The position numbers were made by a program, and so were the translations under genes. Below are positions 9,823-18,856 of a stretch of 42,565 nucleotides of DNA, piece by piece. Within the stretch, counting starts at the first letter, position 1, and each line of letters starts with the position of its first letter. The notes under the pieces are model-generated. The model saw nothing but the letters and a program-made list of their open reading frames with translations, ran no database searches and was not told the origin of the DNA. The DNA is from Pseudomonadota bacterium. Lineage in GTDB: Bacteria > Myxococcota_A > UBA796 > GCA-2862545. The stretch lies in contig CANNIZ010000039.1 of assembly GCA_947505245.1 (NCBI GenBank), positions 1-42,565 on the forward strand, in the 5' to 3' direction.

Positions 9823-11250
9823 ATGCGCTCGTCTTTCGTGTTTTTCGTTGCCCTGGCGCTGGCTTCAGGCTGCACCAAAGACGAGCCCCTCGAGACCGGG
9901 TCGGCGGACGCCGACACGGACGCGGACTCCGATTCGGACACCGACACCGACGTGGTCGACACCGACACCGCCGTGGTCGACACCGACACCGACACCGCGT
10001 CGACGTGTGTGGAAGACACGTACGAGCCAAACGACGACTTCACCGACGCGATCGCCCTCACGGAGGGCACCGACCTCGCAGTGTGTCGCGGCAACTCGGA
10101 CGTGTGGTCGTTCGACGTCCCGAGCCTGGCGCTCGTCACCGCGACGGTGACGTTCGTCGACGCCGACGCCGACGGCGACCTCGACATCCGACTGTACGAC
10201 GAGGCCGAGGCCGAGGTCGAATACAGCACCGGCACCACCAACTCGGAGGACGTCACATACCTGAACGAGTCGGCGGACACGCAGACGATGTACCTCGAGG
10301 TGTACGGCTACAACGATGCCGAGAACACCTACGACCTCGTGGTGGACGTGGTACCCGCGACCGACGAGGTCTGCGCCGACGGCGACGACAACGATCACGA
10401 CGGCGAAGAGGACTGCTGGGACTACGACTGCGCCGCCGACGTCGCGTGCGCGTGCCCCGCAGAGGACGCCAACGAGCCGAACGACGACGAGACCCACGCG
10501 AAGACCGGCGTGACCAACGCCACCGGGCTGGCGGTGTTCAACCAGGACCCCGACTTCTTCGCGTATACCGTGGCCGTGGGCGACCGGATCACCGCGACGG
10601 TCCCGTTCGACGACACCCTCGGTGCCGACATATCGGTCGATCTGTACGCCGACGGCGTATTCCAAGACAGCTCGTATTATGCGAACCCCCAGGTGGTGTG
10701 GTGGGACAACGACGGCCTCGCGGCGGCCGACGTCGTGGTCGCGATCGTCACGTCGTACAGCACCTGCGCGTCGTATGATCTGGACGTAGCGATAGCGCCA
10801 ATCCCCCCCGAGGTGTGCGACGACTCCGTCGACAATGATGACGACGGCGACATCGACTGCGACGACAGCGCGTGTACCGACGTGGCCTACTGCCAGTGCC
10901 CCGTCGAAGACGCGAGCGAGGACAACGACACGCGCCAGACCGCGTCGCCTGGGCCGGTCACCGGGACGTTCGCCGTGTTCGGCCTCGACCCCGACTACCT
11001 CGCGTACACCATCCCCCCCGGAGGGACGATCACCGTCGACCTCACGCACAACCTCGGCGACGTCGACCTTGCGCTGCTCAGCGACGCCGGGACGTCACTG
11101 CGCACCTCCACGGGAACGGACTTCGACGAACACCTCACCTACACGAACGCCGCGCCGAACCCGCTGCCCGTCGTGCTCGAGGTCGACATGTATCGGGGCA
11201 CCTGTGCGGCGTATACGCTCACCGCGATCGTGAGCCCGCCCGCGCCATGA
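9823..11250 (+). CDS. Lipoprotein with acidic Asp/Thr stalk and three pre-peptidase-C-like domains
   Basis: 475 residues. Signal peptide MRSSFVFFVALALASGC with lipobox LASGC gives a lipid-anchored N-terminus. Residues 28-59 are a D/T/S/V-only low-complexity stalk. Three beta-sandwich units of about 125 residues follow, each opening with an EPNDD or EDNDT type motif (residues about 66, 224 and 365) and containing a dYlaYtip- or DFFAYTV-like strand. These resemble bacterial pre-peptidase C-terminal (PPC) domains. Short Cys/Asp-rich MopE-like linkers (EVCADGDDNDHDGEEDC; EVCDDSVDNDDDGDIDC) separate them. Such proteins are normally surface-displayed and not catalytic. The stop overlaps the start of the hybrid kinase (ATGA). 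Confidence 0.85.
   Translation: MRSSFVFFVALALASGCTKDEPLETGSADADTDADSDSDTDTDVVDTDTAVVDTDTDTASTCVEDTYEPNDDFTDAIALTEGTDLAVCRGNSDVWSFDVPSLALVTATVTFVDADADGDLDIRLYDEAEAEVEYSTGTTNSEDVTYLNESADTQTMYLEVYGYNDAENTYDLVVDVVPATDEVCADGDDNDHDGEEDCWDYDCAADVACACPAEDANEPNDDETHAKTGVTNATGLAVFNQDPDFFAYTVAVGDRITATVPFDDTLGADISVDLYADGVFQDSSYYANPQVVWWDNDGLAAADVVVAIVTSYSTCASYDLDVAIAPIPPEVCDDSVDNDDDGDIDCDDSACTDVAYCQCPVEDASEDNDTRQTASPGPVTGTFAVFGLDPDYLAYTIPPGGTITVDLTHNLGDVDLALLSDAGTSLRTSTGTDFDEHLTYTNAAPNPLPVVLEVDMYRGTCAAYTLTAIVSPPAP
9904..9999 (+). repeat. Asp/Thr low-complexity tract (stalk)
   Basis: Thirty-two codons using only Ala, Asp, Thr, Ser and Val, mostly GAC-ACC pairs, with the segment GTGGTCGACACCGACACC occurring twice. 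It encodes the extended linker right after the lipidated cysteine. Such tracts are prone to slippage length changes. Confidence 0.8.
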
Positions 11251-13529
11251 CCGACCACCGGGTCATGGACGCGGCGGCCGTCCCCATCTTCGAGATGACG
11301 CCCGACGGGCGCTATTTCTACGCAAATCCCGCCCTCGCCGATGCGCTCGGTGTCTCGGTCGAAGCCATCGTCGGCAGCAACATCTTGGACTACTCTCCGG
11401 CTGACGAGGCCGACGCACGCCTCGCGGCGCTGGCCGAGGTGTTTCGCTCCGGTCAGGAGGCCACGTTCGAGCAGCGCGTCCCCCGGCCGGACGGCGATCG
11501 ACATTTCCGTACCGTGCTGCGGCCCGTGCGAAACGACGGGGGCCAGGTGGTGTCGGTGATTGGCACCGCGTGGGAACTCACCGACCACATGCGGACGGAA
11601 GAGGCCCTTCAACGAAGCCAGACCCTCCTGAACGCCACCGGCCAGATCGCGAAAGTTGGCGGCTGGCGGATCGATCTGCGAACGCAGACCCTCACGTGGA
11701 CGCGCGAGGTCTACCGCATCCACGAGATGGACGAATCGTACGAACCGACGTTGGCGGTGGCGATCGACTTCTACGCCCCCGAGTCGAGGCCCGTGATCGC
11801 CAACGCCGTGCAGCGCGCGATCGACGACGGGCTGGACTTCGACCTCGAGCTCGAGCTCATCACCGCCACGGGGGCGCGTCGCTGGGTGCGGGCGATCGGC
11901 GGCGCACGCATGGAAGGCGGCAAGGCCGTCGAGGTGACCGGTACGTTCCAGGACATCACCGACCAGCGTCAGGTCCGCGACGAGCTGCTCCAGAGCCGCG
12001 CGCTGCTCAACCAGGCGCAACACATCGCCAAGCTCGGGGGATGGACGTTCGACGTCGCGACGTTGGCACAGACCTGGACCGACGAGACGTTCCGCATCCT
12101 CGAGATCGACACCACCCATGGGGCCCCGAAGGTACCGGAAGGACTCGACCTCTTCACGCCCGAGTGGCGGCCCGTGATGGCCGAGGCCCTCAAGCGCGCC
12201 ATGGAAGATGGCGAGCCGTACGACCTGGAGTGCGAGGTCACCACTGCGCTGGGAAATCGCCGGTGGGTGAACGCCGTCGCCAAGGTGGAGCGCGTAAACG
12301 GGCGGACGATCAGCCTTTCAGGGTCGTTCCAGGACATCACCGAACGAAAGCTGGCTGAGGACCAGAACCTCAAGCTCCAAGAGCAATTGCGGCAGGCGCA
12401 GAAGCTCGAGTCGGTGGGCCGCCTCGCAGGTGGCATCGCCCACGACTTCAACAACATGCTCGCGGCCATCCTCGGGAACGTCGAACTGGCCAAGGACCAG
12501 GTCGACCCGTCCGGACAGGTCCACGCCGACCTCGAAGAGATTCGCGTCGCCGCCCGTCGGTCCGCCGACCTCACTCAACAGTTGTTGGCGTTCGCCCGTA
12601 AGCAGGTAATCTCGCCGAAGGTCGTGGACCTCAACGCGAGCGTCTCTTCCATCGTCACCATGCTGCAGCGACTCATCGGCGAGGACATCCACCTGACCTG
12701 GACGCCCGCATCGGACCTGTGGCCGGTAAAAGTGGACGCGTCCCAGGTCGATCAGGTCCTCGTCAACCTGTGCCTCAACGCCCGCGACGCGATCGGCGGC
12801 GTCGGCACCGTGGTCATCGAGACGCACAACCGCACCGTCGACGAGGCCTACTGCGCCGAACACCCGGGGTGCGCGCCTGGCGCGTATGTCGAGATCGGGG
12901 TGCGCGATGACGGCTGCGGAATGGACGACGAGACGCAGGCGAACGCTTTCGAAGCGTTCTTCACCACCAAAGAGATCGGCAAGGGAACGGGCCTCGGGCT
13001 CGCGATGGTGTACGGCGTCGTTCACCAGAACCGCGGCTTCGTCTGCCTGAAAAGCGCTCCCGGAGCGGGCACGACCGTGACCATCCTCCTGCCTCGACAC
13101 GTCGAACTGACCGAAAAGCCAGCCGCGAGCAATGTGGTCGTCCGCGTTCAACGCGGAACGGAGACGATCCTTCTCGTCGAAGATGAACCCGTACTCTTGC
13201 GCGTGACCAAGAGGCTCCTCGAACGGCACGGCTACACCGTCCACGCCTCGAGCACGCCGGCCGTAGCGCTGCGTCTTGCTGCCGAACATGGTCGCACCAT
13301 CGACCTGTTGATGACCGACGTGACCCTGCCAGAAATGAACGGCGTCGCACTTGCAGGGAAGGTCGTATCGGACTTTCCCTCGATCCGTTGCCTGTTCATG
13401 TCAGGTGACACCCGCGCGGTCGTCGGCGCCGAGAGCCTGCACGGGAGACCGATTCACTTCCTCCAAAAGCCGTTTTCGCAATCGGATATTACGAACGCCG
13501 TGCGGGCGGCGCTCGCCGACCACCCCTGA
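11247..13529 (+). CDS. PAS-PAS-PAS hybrid sensor histidine kinase with receiver domain
   Basis: 760 residues from the ATG at 11247, which overlaps the previous stop. There are no transmembrane segments, so it is probably cytosolic. Three PAS/PAC modules (about 5-120, 130-245 and 255-370; each ends in a PAC motif such as GTFQDITDQ) precede a HisKA domain with the phospho-acceptor His399 in [11 protein letters not shown]. The HATPase domain has an N box ([12 protein letters not shown]), G1 (DDGCGMDD), an F box (FEAFFTTK) and G2 ([13 protein letters not shown]). A C-terminal receiver domain has the acidic pair in LVEDEP, phospho-acceptor Asp691 ([11 protein letters not shown]) and a conserved Lys (LQKPF). 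It should autophosphorylate and pass phosphate internally. No separate output regulator lies nearby. A short GC hairpin (13523-13535) spans the stop. Confidence 0.93.
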   Translation: MTDHRVMDAAAVPIFEMTPDGRYFYANPALADALGVSVEAIVGSNILDYSPADEADARLAALAEVFRSGQEATFEQRVPRPDGDRHFRTVLRPVRNDGGQVVSVIGTAWELTDHMRTEEALQRSQTLLNATGQIAKVGGWRIDLRTQTLTWTREVYRIHEMDESYEPTLAVAIDFYAPESRPVIANAVQRAIDDGLDFDLELELITATGARRWVRAIGGARMEGGKAVEVTGTFQDITDQRQVRDELLQSRALLNQAQHIAKLGGWTFDVATLAQTWTDETFRILEIDTTHGAPKVPEGLDLFTPEWRPVMAEALKRAMEDGEPYDLECEVTTALGNRRWVNAVAKVERVNGRTISLSGSFQDITERKLAEDQNLKLQEQLRQAQKLESVGRLAGGIAHDFNNMLAAILGNVELAKDQVDPSGQVHADLEEIRVAARRSADLTQQLLAFARKQVISPKVVDLNASVSSIVTMLQRLIGEDIHLTWTPASDLWPVKVDASQVDQVLVNLCLNARDAIGGVGTVVIETHNRTVDEAYCAEHPGCAPGAYVEIGVRDDGCGMDDETQANAFEAFFTTKEIGKGTGLGLAMVYGVVHQNRGFVCLKSAPGAGTTVTILLPRHVELTEKPAASNVVVRVQRGTETILLVEDEPVLLRVTKRLLERHGYTVHASSTPAVALRLAAEHGRTIDLLMTDVTLPEMNGVALAGKVVSDFPSIRCLFMSGDTRAVVGAESLHGRPIHFLQKPFSQSDITNAVRAALADHP

Positions 13530-13540
13530 TCGGGGCTATT

Positions 13541-13556
13541 CGTGCACCCATGCACG
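13541..13556. promoter_or_regulatory. Inverted repeat upstream of the YceI gene
   Basis: CGTGCA (13541-13546) and TGCACG (13551-13556) form a perfect 6-bp dyad separated by CCCA, 89 bases before the YceI start. It could be an operator half-site pair or a small hairpin. The repeat is seen directly; its role is unknown. The 115-base gap also contains AAGGAG at 13633-13638, the ribosome binding site of the next gene. Confidence 0.3.
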
Positions 13557-13644
13557 AGTCGTGCGCATGAATCGCTATTTGCCCGCACGGGTGATGGGAA
13601 TACCTCTTTGACACCGCAGCCCGCTGGCTGCCAAGGAGTTCCCA

Positions 13645-14223
13645 ATGCGTTCGTTGCTCGTCAGCCTGCTGCTCGCCGCCTCGGCCCCCGCCTTTGCCAC
13701 CACCTACGACGTCGACCCGGTCCACAGCCAGATCGGCTTCGCCGTGACGCACATGATGGTGTCCACCGTGCACGGCTCGTTCAGCGTGGTTTCCGGCACC
13801 GTCGAGTACGACGCCGCCCACCCCGAGAACACGAAGGTGACGGGCAAGATCGGCATCGCGAGCGTGGACACGAACAGCGTCGACCGCGACAAGCACCTGG
13901 TGTCGGCGGACTTCTTCGACGCCGCCGCGTTCCCCGAGATGACGTTCACGTCCACGGCCGTGAAGAACGTCACCAAGACGACCTTCGACCTCGTCGGCGA
14001 CCTCACGATCCGCGGCAAGACGAAGCCCGTCACGTTCAAGGTCAACCGCCTCGCGCCCGAGTTCAAGGACCCCTGGGGCAACATCAAGTCCGGAACGAGC
14101 GCCACGGCCACGATCAACCGCCAGGACTTCGGCGTGGCCTGGAACACGGCGCTCGACGGCGGCGGCTACGTGGTTGGCGACGAGGTCGCGCTCACGCTCG
14201 ACCTCGAGCTGTTGAAGAAGTAG
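13645..14223 (+). CDS. YceI family periplasmic lipid-binding-fold protein
   Basis: 192 residues. Signal peptide MRSLLVSLLLAASAPAFA is followed by the family signature YDVDPVHSQIGFAVTHMMVS, then SVDTNSVDRDKHL, FPEMTFTST and LTIRGKTKPVTF, which together are diagnostic of the YceI lipocalin-like beta-barrel that binds isoprenoid-type lipids. Length matches the family (about 190). Its ribosome binding site AAGGAG is six bases upstream. Only 17 bases separate it from the LysR gene, so it may open that transcript. A link to the metal transport genes downstream is not obvious. Confidence 0.95.
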   Translation: MRSLLVSLLLAASAPAFATTYDVDPVHSQIGFAVTHMMVSTVHGSFSVVSGTVEYDAAHPENTKVTGKIGIASVDTNSVDRDKHLVSADFFDAAAFPEMTFTSTAVKNVTKTTFDLVGDLTIRGKTKPVTFKVNRLAPEFKDPWGNIKSGTSATATINRQDFGVAWNTALDGGGYVVGDEVALTLDLELLKK

Positions 14224-14240
14224 GTTCCCCCCGGGGCGCG

Positions 14241-15146
14241 ATGGGGACCGACCGGTACGACGACCTCGCGTGCTTCGTGAAGGTCGCCGAAGTTGGCTCC
14301 ATCGCGCACGCGGCGCCCGCGCTCGGGCGCTCGCCGTCGCAGGTGAGCCGGACGCTCACGCGCCTCGAAGATCGGCTCGGCGTGCGGCTGCTGCACCGGA
14401 CGACGCGACGCCTGACGCTCACCGAGGAGGGCCGGGCGCTGTTCGAGCGGGCGCGCACGTCCCTCGCGGAGCTCGACGAGGCCGAGGCTGCGGTCGGTCA
14501 TGTGCAGGGCACGCCGCGCGGAAGGCTGCGGGTGTCGTTGCCGGTGCTGTTCGGACACCGCTTCGTGGCACCGCTCGCGGCTCGCTTCGCCGCCGAGAAC
14601 CCGCGGGTGACCGTGGACCTCGCGTTCGACGACCGAAAGGTCGACCTCGTCGACGAGGGATTTGATCTCGCCGTCCGCGTCGGCGTCGACGACGACCCCA
14701 CCCTCACGGCCCGGCGCCTCGGGAGCACCCAGGTGCTGACGGTCGCCAGCCCCGACTACCTGTGCGGCACCGCACCGATCGCTCACCCTCGCGACCTCGC
14801 GGCTCACGAGGTGCTGTTGCTGTCGTCCGAGGTCGCAGGCGCGTCCTGGCGCTTCAAGGGCCCGGACGATGAAGTCGACGTCGCGCTCACGCCGACGCGC
14901 TTCGCCGCCAACAGCGGTTTCGCGCTCCGCGAGGCCGCGCTCCTCGGCCTCGGCGTCGCCCGCCTGCCCGACTTCATGGTCGGCGAGGACGTCGCATCGG
15001 GCGCCCTCGTGCGCCTCCTCACCCCATGGGAACGCACGCTCACGGTGGCCGCGGTGTACCCGCCCGGCCGCCACCTCGCGCCGAAGGTGCGGCGCTTCGT
15101 CGACTTCCTCGGCGACCACCTGCAGGGCCGCCTGTGGTCCGCGTGA
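14241..15146 (+). CDS. LysR family transcriptional regulator
   Basis: 301 residues from the ATG at 14241. A longer frame reaching back to 13542 would run through the YceI gene and is rejected. Residues about 5-64 are a LysR winged-helix domain (DDLACFVKVAEVGSIAHAAP ... SPSQVSRTLTRLEDRLGVRL ... RRLTLTEEG), followed by the two-lobed effector domain starting at GRLRVSLPVLFG. The spacing suggests the CrgA/DhcR-like subgroup. The gene sits co-directionally between YceI and a nickel/cobalt permease and overlaps the permease start, an unusual position because LysR genes are often divergent from their targets. The effector is unknown. Confidence 0.93.
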   Translation: MGTDRYDDLACFVKVAEVGSIAHAAPALGRSPSQVSRTLTRLEDRLGVRLLHRTTRRLTLTEEGRALFERARTSLAELDEAEAAVGHVQGTPRGRLRVSLPVLFGHRFVAPLAARFAAENPRVTVDLAFDDRKVDLVDEGFDLAVRVGVDDDPTLTARRLGSTQVLTVASPDYLCGTAPIAHPRDLAAHEVLLLSSEVAGASWRFKGPDDEVDVALTPTRFAANSGFALREAALLGLGVARLPDFMVGEDVASGALVRLLTPWERTLTVAAVYPPGRHLAPKVRRFVDFLGDHLQGRLWSA

Positions 15147-16444
15147 CAGCTCTCGCGCTGCTCGCCTCGACCGCCGCGTCCGCCCACCCGATGGGCACGT
15201 TGTCGACGAACCGTTCGGCCCACGTCCACGTAGGCGCGGAGCGGATCAGCGTGGACTACGTCGTCCAGTTCGCCGAGGTGCCGTCCGTCCCTGAGGTCGA
15301 GCGCATCGACGCGATCGGCGCCAAGGCCTGGGCGACGGAACGAATGGGCGCGCTCCAGTCGGGGCTCTCCCTCACGCTGGACGGCGACGCCCGCGCGCTC
15401 ACCGTCGCATCCTGCTCCGGCGCGGTAGGCAAGGGCGAAGGTGACCTGCGCGTCGCGACGCTCGACTGCCTGCTCACCTCGCCCCCGAGCGACCGCGGCG
15501 TGCTGCAGCTTCGCGACGCGAACTTCGCGAACACCGTCGGCTGGCGCGAGATCGTCGTCGTCGGCGAGGGTCTCACCGTCGGCCTGGTGTCGCCTGCCGG
15601 GTCCCTCGTCGCGGACCTTCCGCCTCCGTTCGCTTCGAGCGGGCTTGACGTCAACGAGCTGTCCGCCACGATCGGTGCTGTCGGCAGCCCGTCGGACGCC
15701 GGCGCGAATCGGCCCGCAACGGCACCCGACGCGTTCGCCGACCTGCTCGAGCACGACTCGTCCACGACGTTCCTCGCGGCAGCGCTCGCCGCCGCCGCCG
15801 GGCTCGGGGCCGCCCACGCGCTGTCGCCCGGCCACGGAAAGACCATCGTCGCCGCCTACCTCGTCGGGTCCCGGGGGACGGTCGCCCAGGCGCTGCTGCT
15901 CGGCCTCGTCGTCACCGCCACCCACGTGTCGAGCGTGCTCGCGCTCGGCCTCGTGACGCTGTTCCTCTCCCAGTACGTCGTCGCCGCCGAATTGTACCCG
16001 GCGATCGGGGTCGCGTCGGGCCTGGGCGTCGTCGGCGTCGGCGCGACGATGTTGCGGTCGCGCTTGGGACACGACCACGGGCCGGGCACCCACACCCACG
16101 TCGTGCGCGACGCCACCGGCGAGCCCGTGGGACTCGGTCGACTGCTGGTGCTCGGCGTCACCGGCGGTGCTGTCCCCTGCCCGTCCGCGCTCGTGGTGTT
16201 GCTCGCGGCCGTCGCGCAGCACCGCGTCGGGTTCGGGCTCGCGCTGATCGTCGCGTTCTCCGTGGGGCTCGCGGCCGTGCTGATGGCGATCGGCGTGCTC
16301 GTCGTGCGAGCGGGAGCGCTGCTCGACCGCCTCGGCGTCTCGGCCCGCCGCGCCGCGCTCGTGCCCGTCGTGAGCGCCGTCCTGGTGATCGGCCTCGGCG
16401 TGGCCATCGCGCTGCGCTCGTTGGTCGAGGGCGGCGTCCTTTGA
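15134..16444 (+). CDS. NicO-type nickel/cobalt permease with periplasmic N-terminal domain
   Basis: 436 residues if started at GTG 15134, chosen because AGGG lies six bases upstream and it gives the signal peptide MVRVTALALLASTAASA with a positive charge. GTG 15143, which makes a GTGA overlap with lysR, is the alternative. After a periplasmic domain of about 180 residues comes a six-helix membrane domain with the NicO/RcnA hallmark HALSPGHGKT (near base 15820), a His-rich loop (GHDHGPGTHTHVV, near base 16070) and a second motif GAVPCPSALVVLL. The family moves Ni2+ or Co2+; import versus export cannot be told from sequence. Next to a CbiMNQO importer it could balance uptake by efflux. Confidence 0.88.
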   Translation: MVRVTALALLASTAASAHPMGTLSTNRSAHVHVGAERISVDYVVQFAEVPSVPEVERIDAIGAKAWATERMGALQSGLSLTLDGDARALTVASCSGAVGKGEGDLRVATLDCLLTSPPSDRGVLQLRDANFANTVGWREIVVVGEGLTVGLVSPAGSLVADLPPPFASSGLDVNELSATIGAVGSPSDAGANRPATAPDAFADLLEHDSSTTFLAAALAAAAGLGAAHALSPGHGKTIVAAYLVGSRGTVAQALLLGLVVTATHVSSVLALGLVTLFLSQYVVAAELYPAIGVASGLGVVGVGATMLRSRLGHDHGPGTHTHVVRDATGEPVGLGRLLVLGVTGGAVPCPSALVVLLAAVAQHRVGFGLALIVAFSVGLAAVLMAIGVLVVRAGALLDRLGVSARRAALVPVVSAVLVIGLGVAIALRSLVEGGVL

Positions 16445-16470
16445 CGGCTCCACCGCGATAAGGGGCAGCC

Positions 16471-17112
16471 ATGCACCTGCCCGACGGCTTCCTTTCACCC
16501 CCGGTATGGGCCGCCCTCGATCTGCTCGCGGTCGGCACGATCGCTGGCTGCGTGCTGCGCCTGAAGAACACGCTGGCCGACGCCGCGGTGCCGCGTATGG
16601 GAATGCTCGGCGCGTTCGTGTTCGCCGCCCAGATGGTGAACGTGCCGGTCGCGGCGGGCACGTCCGGTCACCTGCTCGGCGGCGTGCTCGTCGCGTCCCT
16701 CGTCGGGCCCGAAGCCGCCACGCTCACAATGGCCGCGGTGTTCATCACCCAGTGCCTCCTGTTCCAGGACGGCGGCCTGTTGGCCCTCGGCGCCAACGTC
16801 GTCAACATGGGGCTATCGGGCACCATCGGCGGTTGGCTCCTGCTGAGGTTGCTGCGAATGGGGCCTGCGTGGAGCCGCGATCTCGCCGTGTTCGGCGCCG
16901 CCTGGTTCACCGTCGTCGCAACGTCGGCGCTCGTCAGCGTGGAGCTGGCGCTGTCGGGCACGGTGCCGCTCGGCCCCTCGCTCATCGCGATGGTCGGTGT
17001 TCACTCCGTGATCGGCCTCGTCGAGGGCGCGGTCACCCTCGCAGTGGTGCGGTTCGTGGCCCGCGCGCGGCCCGCCACGCTCGACGGCACCGTCTTGCAG
17101 GTCGCGCGATGA
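16471..17112 (+). CDS. cbiM: ECF nickel/cobalt transporter substrate-binding subunit (CbiM/NikM)
   Basis: 213 residues starting MHLPDGFLSPPVW, the invariant N-terminus in which the Met1 amine and His2 help chelate the metal; this fixes the start (AAGGGG at 16459-16464). About six to seven hydrophobic helices follow, with the conserved segments LGGVLVASLVGPEAATLTMA and ALGANVVNMGLSG. It is the S component of an energy-coupling-factor importer for Ni2+ or Co2+. No nearby hydrogenase, urease or cobalamin gene indicates which metal, so a nikM name is equally possible. The stop overlaps the next start (ATGA). Confidence 0.95.
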   Translation: MHLPDGFLSPPVWAALDLLAVGTIAGCVLRLKNTLADAAVPRMGMLGAFVFAAQMVNVPVAAGTSGHLLGGVLVASLVGPEAATLTMAAVFITQCLLFQDGGLLALGANVVNMGLSGTIGGWLLLRLLRMGPAWSRDLAVFGAAWFTVVATSALVSVELALSGTVPLGPSLIAMVGVHSVIGLVEGAVTLAVVRFVARARPATLDGTVLQVAR

Positions 17113-17396
17113 TCCCTCTCGATCGGCGCGCGATCGCCGTCGGCATCGTAATCATCGTGGCGATCGCAGCGGGCGGCTCGCTCGTCGCGTCGTCGTCGCC
17201 CGACGGTCTCGAACGCGTCGCAACCGACCTCGGCTTCGAGGGCCGCGCGGCGACGTCACACACCTCCCCGATGCCCGACTACACCGTCGCCGGGCTCCCC
17301 CCCACGCTGTCGGGGGCAGTCGCCGGGCTCGTCGGCGCAGGCGTCGTCGGCGGGCTCGCGCTTGTCGCCGGGCGACTGCTCGCAAAGCGGACATGA
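17109..17396 (+). CDS. PDGLE-domain auxiliary subunit of the nickel/cobalt ECF transporter (CbiN/NikN-like)
   Basis: 95 residues from the ATG at 17109. Two transmembrane helices (about 8-27 and 62-88) flank a periplasmic loop beginning SSPDGLERVATDLGFEG, the PDGLE signature. This small subunit substitutes for CbiN or NikN and is required with the M component for metal loading. It overlaps cbiM and cbiQ by four bases each, so the three are translationally coupled. Confidence 0.92.
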   Translation: MIPLDRRAIAVGIVIIVAIAAGGSLVASSSPDGLERVATDLGFEGRAATSHTSPMPDYTVAGLPPTLSGAVAGLVGAGVVGGLALVAGRLLAKRT

Positions 17397-18121
17397 GCGG
17401 TCTGCACTTCGACGACACGGCGGAACACGCCCACCTGCACGGCACCTGGGTGGAGAAGCTCGACCCGCGCGCGAAGCTGGTCTCCGCGCTGTCGCTCGCG
17501 GCCTGGATCGGCGCCCTGCCGCAGCGGCACGCCGGCCTGCTCGGCCTCGTCGGCACCGGGTTGGTCGTCGTCGCGGCCCTGCAGGAGATCCCCCCGCGCA
17601 CGCTGATCGTTCGCGCGTCGGCGGCGCTCCCGTTCGTGCTCGTCCCCGCCGTGGTTCACCTGCTGGTCGGCTCGTTCGACGTCGCCACGACCGCGACGCT
17701 CGCCGGGCGCGCGTTCGTCGCCGCGATGACCGTGACCCTGCTCGTCAGCGTCACGCAATTCTCCGCGATCCTCAACGCCGCGTCGTCCCTCGGGATGCCC
17801 GATCTGCTCGTTCAAACCACGGCGCTCGTGTACCGCTACCTGTTCCTCCTGCGCGAACGCGCCTCCGCCACCGCCGCGAGCGCCCAGGCGCGCGGCTACG
17901 GCGTCCACACGCCCCACCGGTTCGCTGTCGCGGGCAGCATGCTCGGGTCGCTCCTGCTGCACGGGCTCGACCGCGCTGACCGCGTGCAGAGCGCCATGCT
18001 CGCCCGCGGCTACACGGGCCGCTTCCCGATGACGCGCCCGCTGAAGATGACCGCCACGGACTGGCTCGTCGGCGCGTGCGTCACGCTCAGCTGCGCTGGG
18101 AGCCTGTTTTGGCTTCGGTAG
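17393..18121 (+). CDS. cbiQ: ECF nickel/cobalt transporter transmembrane T component
   Basis: 242 residues with five to six hydrophobic helices. Two Ala-Arg-Gly coupling motifs characteristic of ECF T components are present, ASAQARGYG and AMLARGYTG; these couple to the ATPase. The N-terminal cytosolic stretch WVEKLDPRAKL is also typical. Start ATG 17393 overlaps the PDGLE gene. The C-terminus overlaps the start of the ATPase gene by a few codons. Confidence 0.95.
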   Translation: MSGLHFDDTAEHAHLHGTWVEKLDPRAKLVSALSLAAWIGALPQRHAGLLGLVGTGLVVVAALQEIPPRTLIVRASAALPFVLVPAVVHLLVGSFDVATTATLAGRAFVAAMTVTLLVSVTQFSAILNAASSLGMPDLLVQTTALVYRYLFLLRERASATAASAQARGYGVHTPHRFAVAGSMLGSLLLHGLDRADRVQSAMLARGYTGRFPMTRPLKMTATDWLVGACVTLSCAGSLFWLR

Positions 18122-18825
18122 CGGCCGAGATCGTCCTCGACCACCTCGTGCACCGCTGGCGAGGCCGCGACGAGGACGCGCTCGCCGGCGTGTCGTTGAC
18201 GATTCCCGCCGGGCAGCGGCTCGGGCTGGTCGGGCCCAACGGTGCAGGAAAGTCCACGCTCATCGCGCACCTCAACGGCGCCCTGTTTGCGACGCCGCCC
18301 GTCCGCGTGGGTGGCACCCCGATCGACCGCGCAAACGTCGTCGCGATCCGCCGCCGCGTCGGCGTCGTGCAGCAGGAGACCGACGATCAGCTGTTCATGC
18401 CCACCGTCGCTGAAGACGTCGCGTTCGGACCCGCGAACGCCGGGCACCCCCACGCGGAGGTCGAACGGCGCGTGCGCGAGGCGCTTCGGCAGGTCGGCGC
18501 GTCGGACCTCGCCCACCGCACCCACGCGACGCTCTCCGGCGGGGAGCGCCGCCGCGTCGCCATCGCCACCGTGCTGTCGATGGACGTCGAGGTGCTCGTG
18601 CTCGACGAGCCCACGTCCAACCTCGACGCGCGCGGCCGCCGCTCGGTCGTCGACGTACTCCGCGGCCTCGCGCAGACGCTCGTCGTCGCCACCCACGACC
18701 TCGACCTCGTCCGCGCCGTATGCGACCGCGTCGTCATCCTCGACGGCGGGCGCCTCGTCGCCGACGGGCCCACCGCCGCGATCCTGGACGACCGCGACCA
18801 GCTCGAGCGCCACGGCGTCGCCTGA
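18109..18825 (+). CDS. cbiO: ECF nickel/cobalt transporter ATPase (CbiO/NikO)
   Basis: 238 residues if translation begins at TTG 18109, which has GGGAG (18098-18102) six bases upstream. GTG 18076 is an alternative without a clear ribosome binding site and would add 11 residues. All ABC ATPase motifs are present: Walker A GPNGAGKST, Q-loop VVQQE, signature LSGGERRRVAIA, Walker B VLVLDEPTSNLD, and H-loop THD. It energises CbiM-PDGLE-CbiQ. It is the last gene of the metal transport operon, and gmd begins 31 bases later with its own apparent promoter element. Confidence 0.93.
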   Translation: MASVAAEIVLDHLVHRWRGRDEDALAGVSLTIPAGQRLGLVGPNGAGKSTLIAHLNGALFATPPVRVGGTPIDRANVVAIRRRVGVVQQETDDQLFMPTVAEDVAFGPANAGHPHAEVERRVREALRQVGASDLAHRTHATLSGGERRRVAIATVLSMDVEVLVLDEPTSNLDARGRRSVVDVLRGLAQTLVVATHDLDLVRAVCDRVVILDGGRLVADGPTAAILDDRDQLERHGVA

Positions 18826-18844
18826 GAGCCGGGAGCCCCCATGT

Positions 18845-18850
18845 TAGGCT
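18845..18850 (+). promoter_or_regulatory. Putative -10 element TAGGCT upstream of gmd
   Basis: The sequence TGTTAGGCTGC lies just upstream of the gmd ATG, with TAGGCT ending six bases before it and no good Shine-Dalgarno between. The same 11-base string precedes the gene at 20076. TAGGCT fits the TAnnnT -10 consensus. At this distance the transcript would begin at or next to the ATG, giving a leaderless mRNA. No convincing -35 box is visible, so this is tentative. Confidence 0.35.
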
Positions 18851-18856
18851 GCAGCG

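Noticed and set aside
14224..16470. A cobalamin riboswitch ahead of the nickel/cobalt transporter genes
   Set aside because: The gaps before lysR, NicO and cbiM are 17, 0 and 26 bases, too short for one, and no B12-box sequence was seen.
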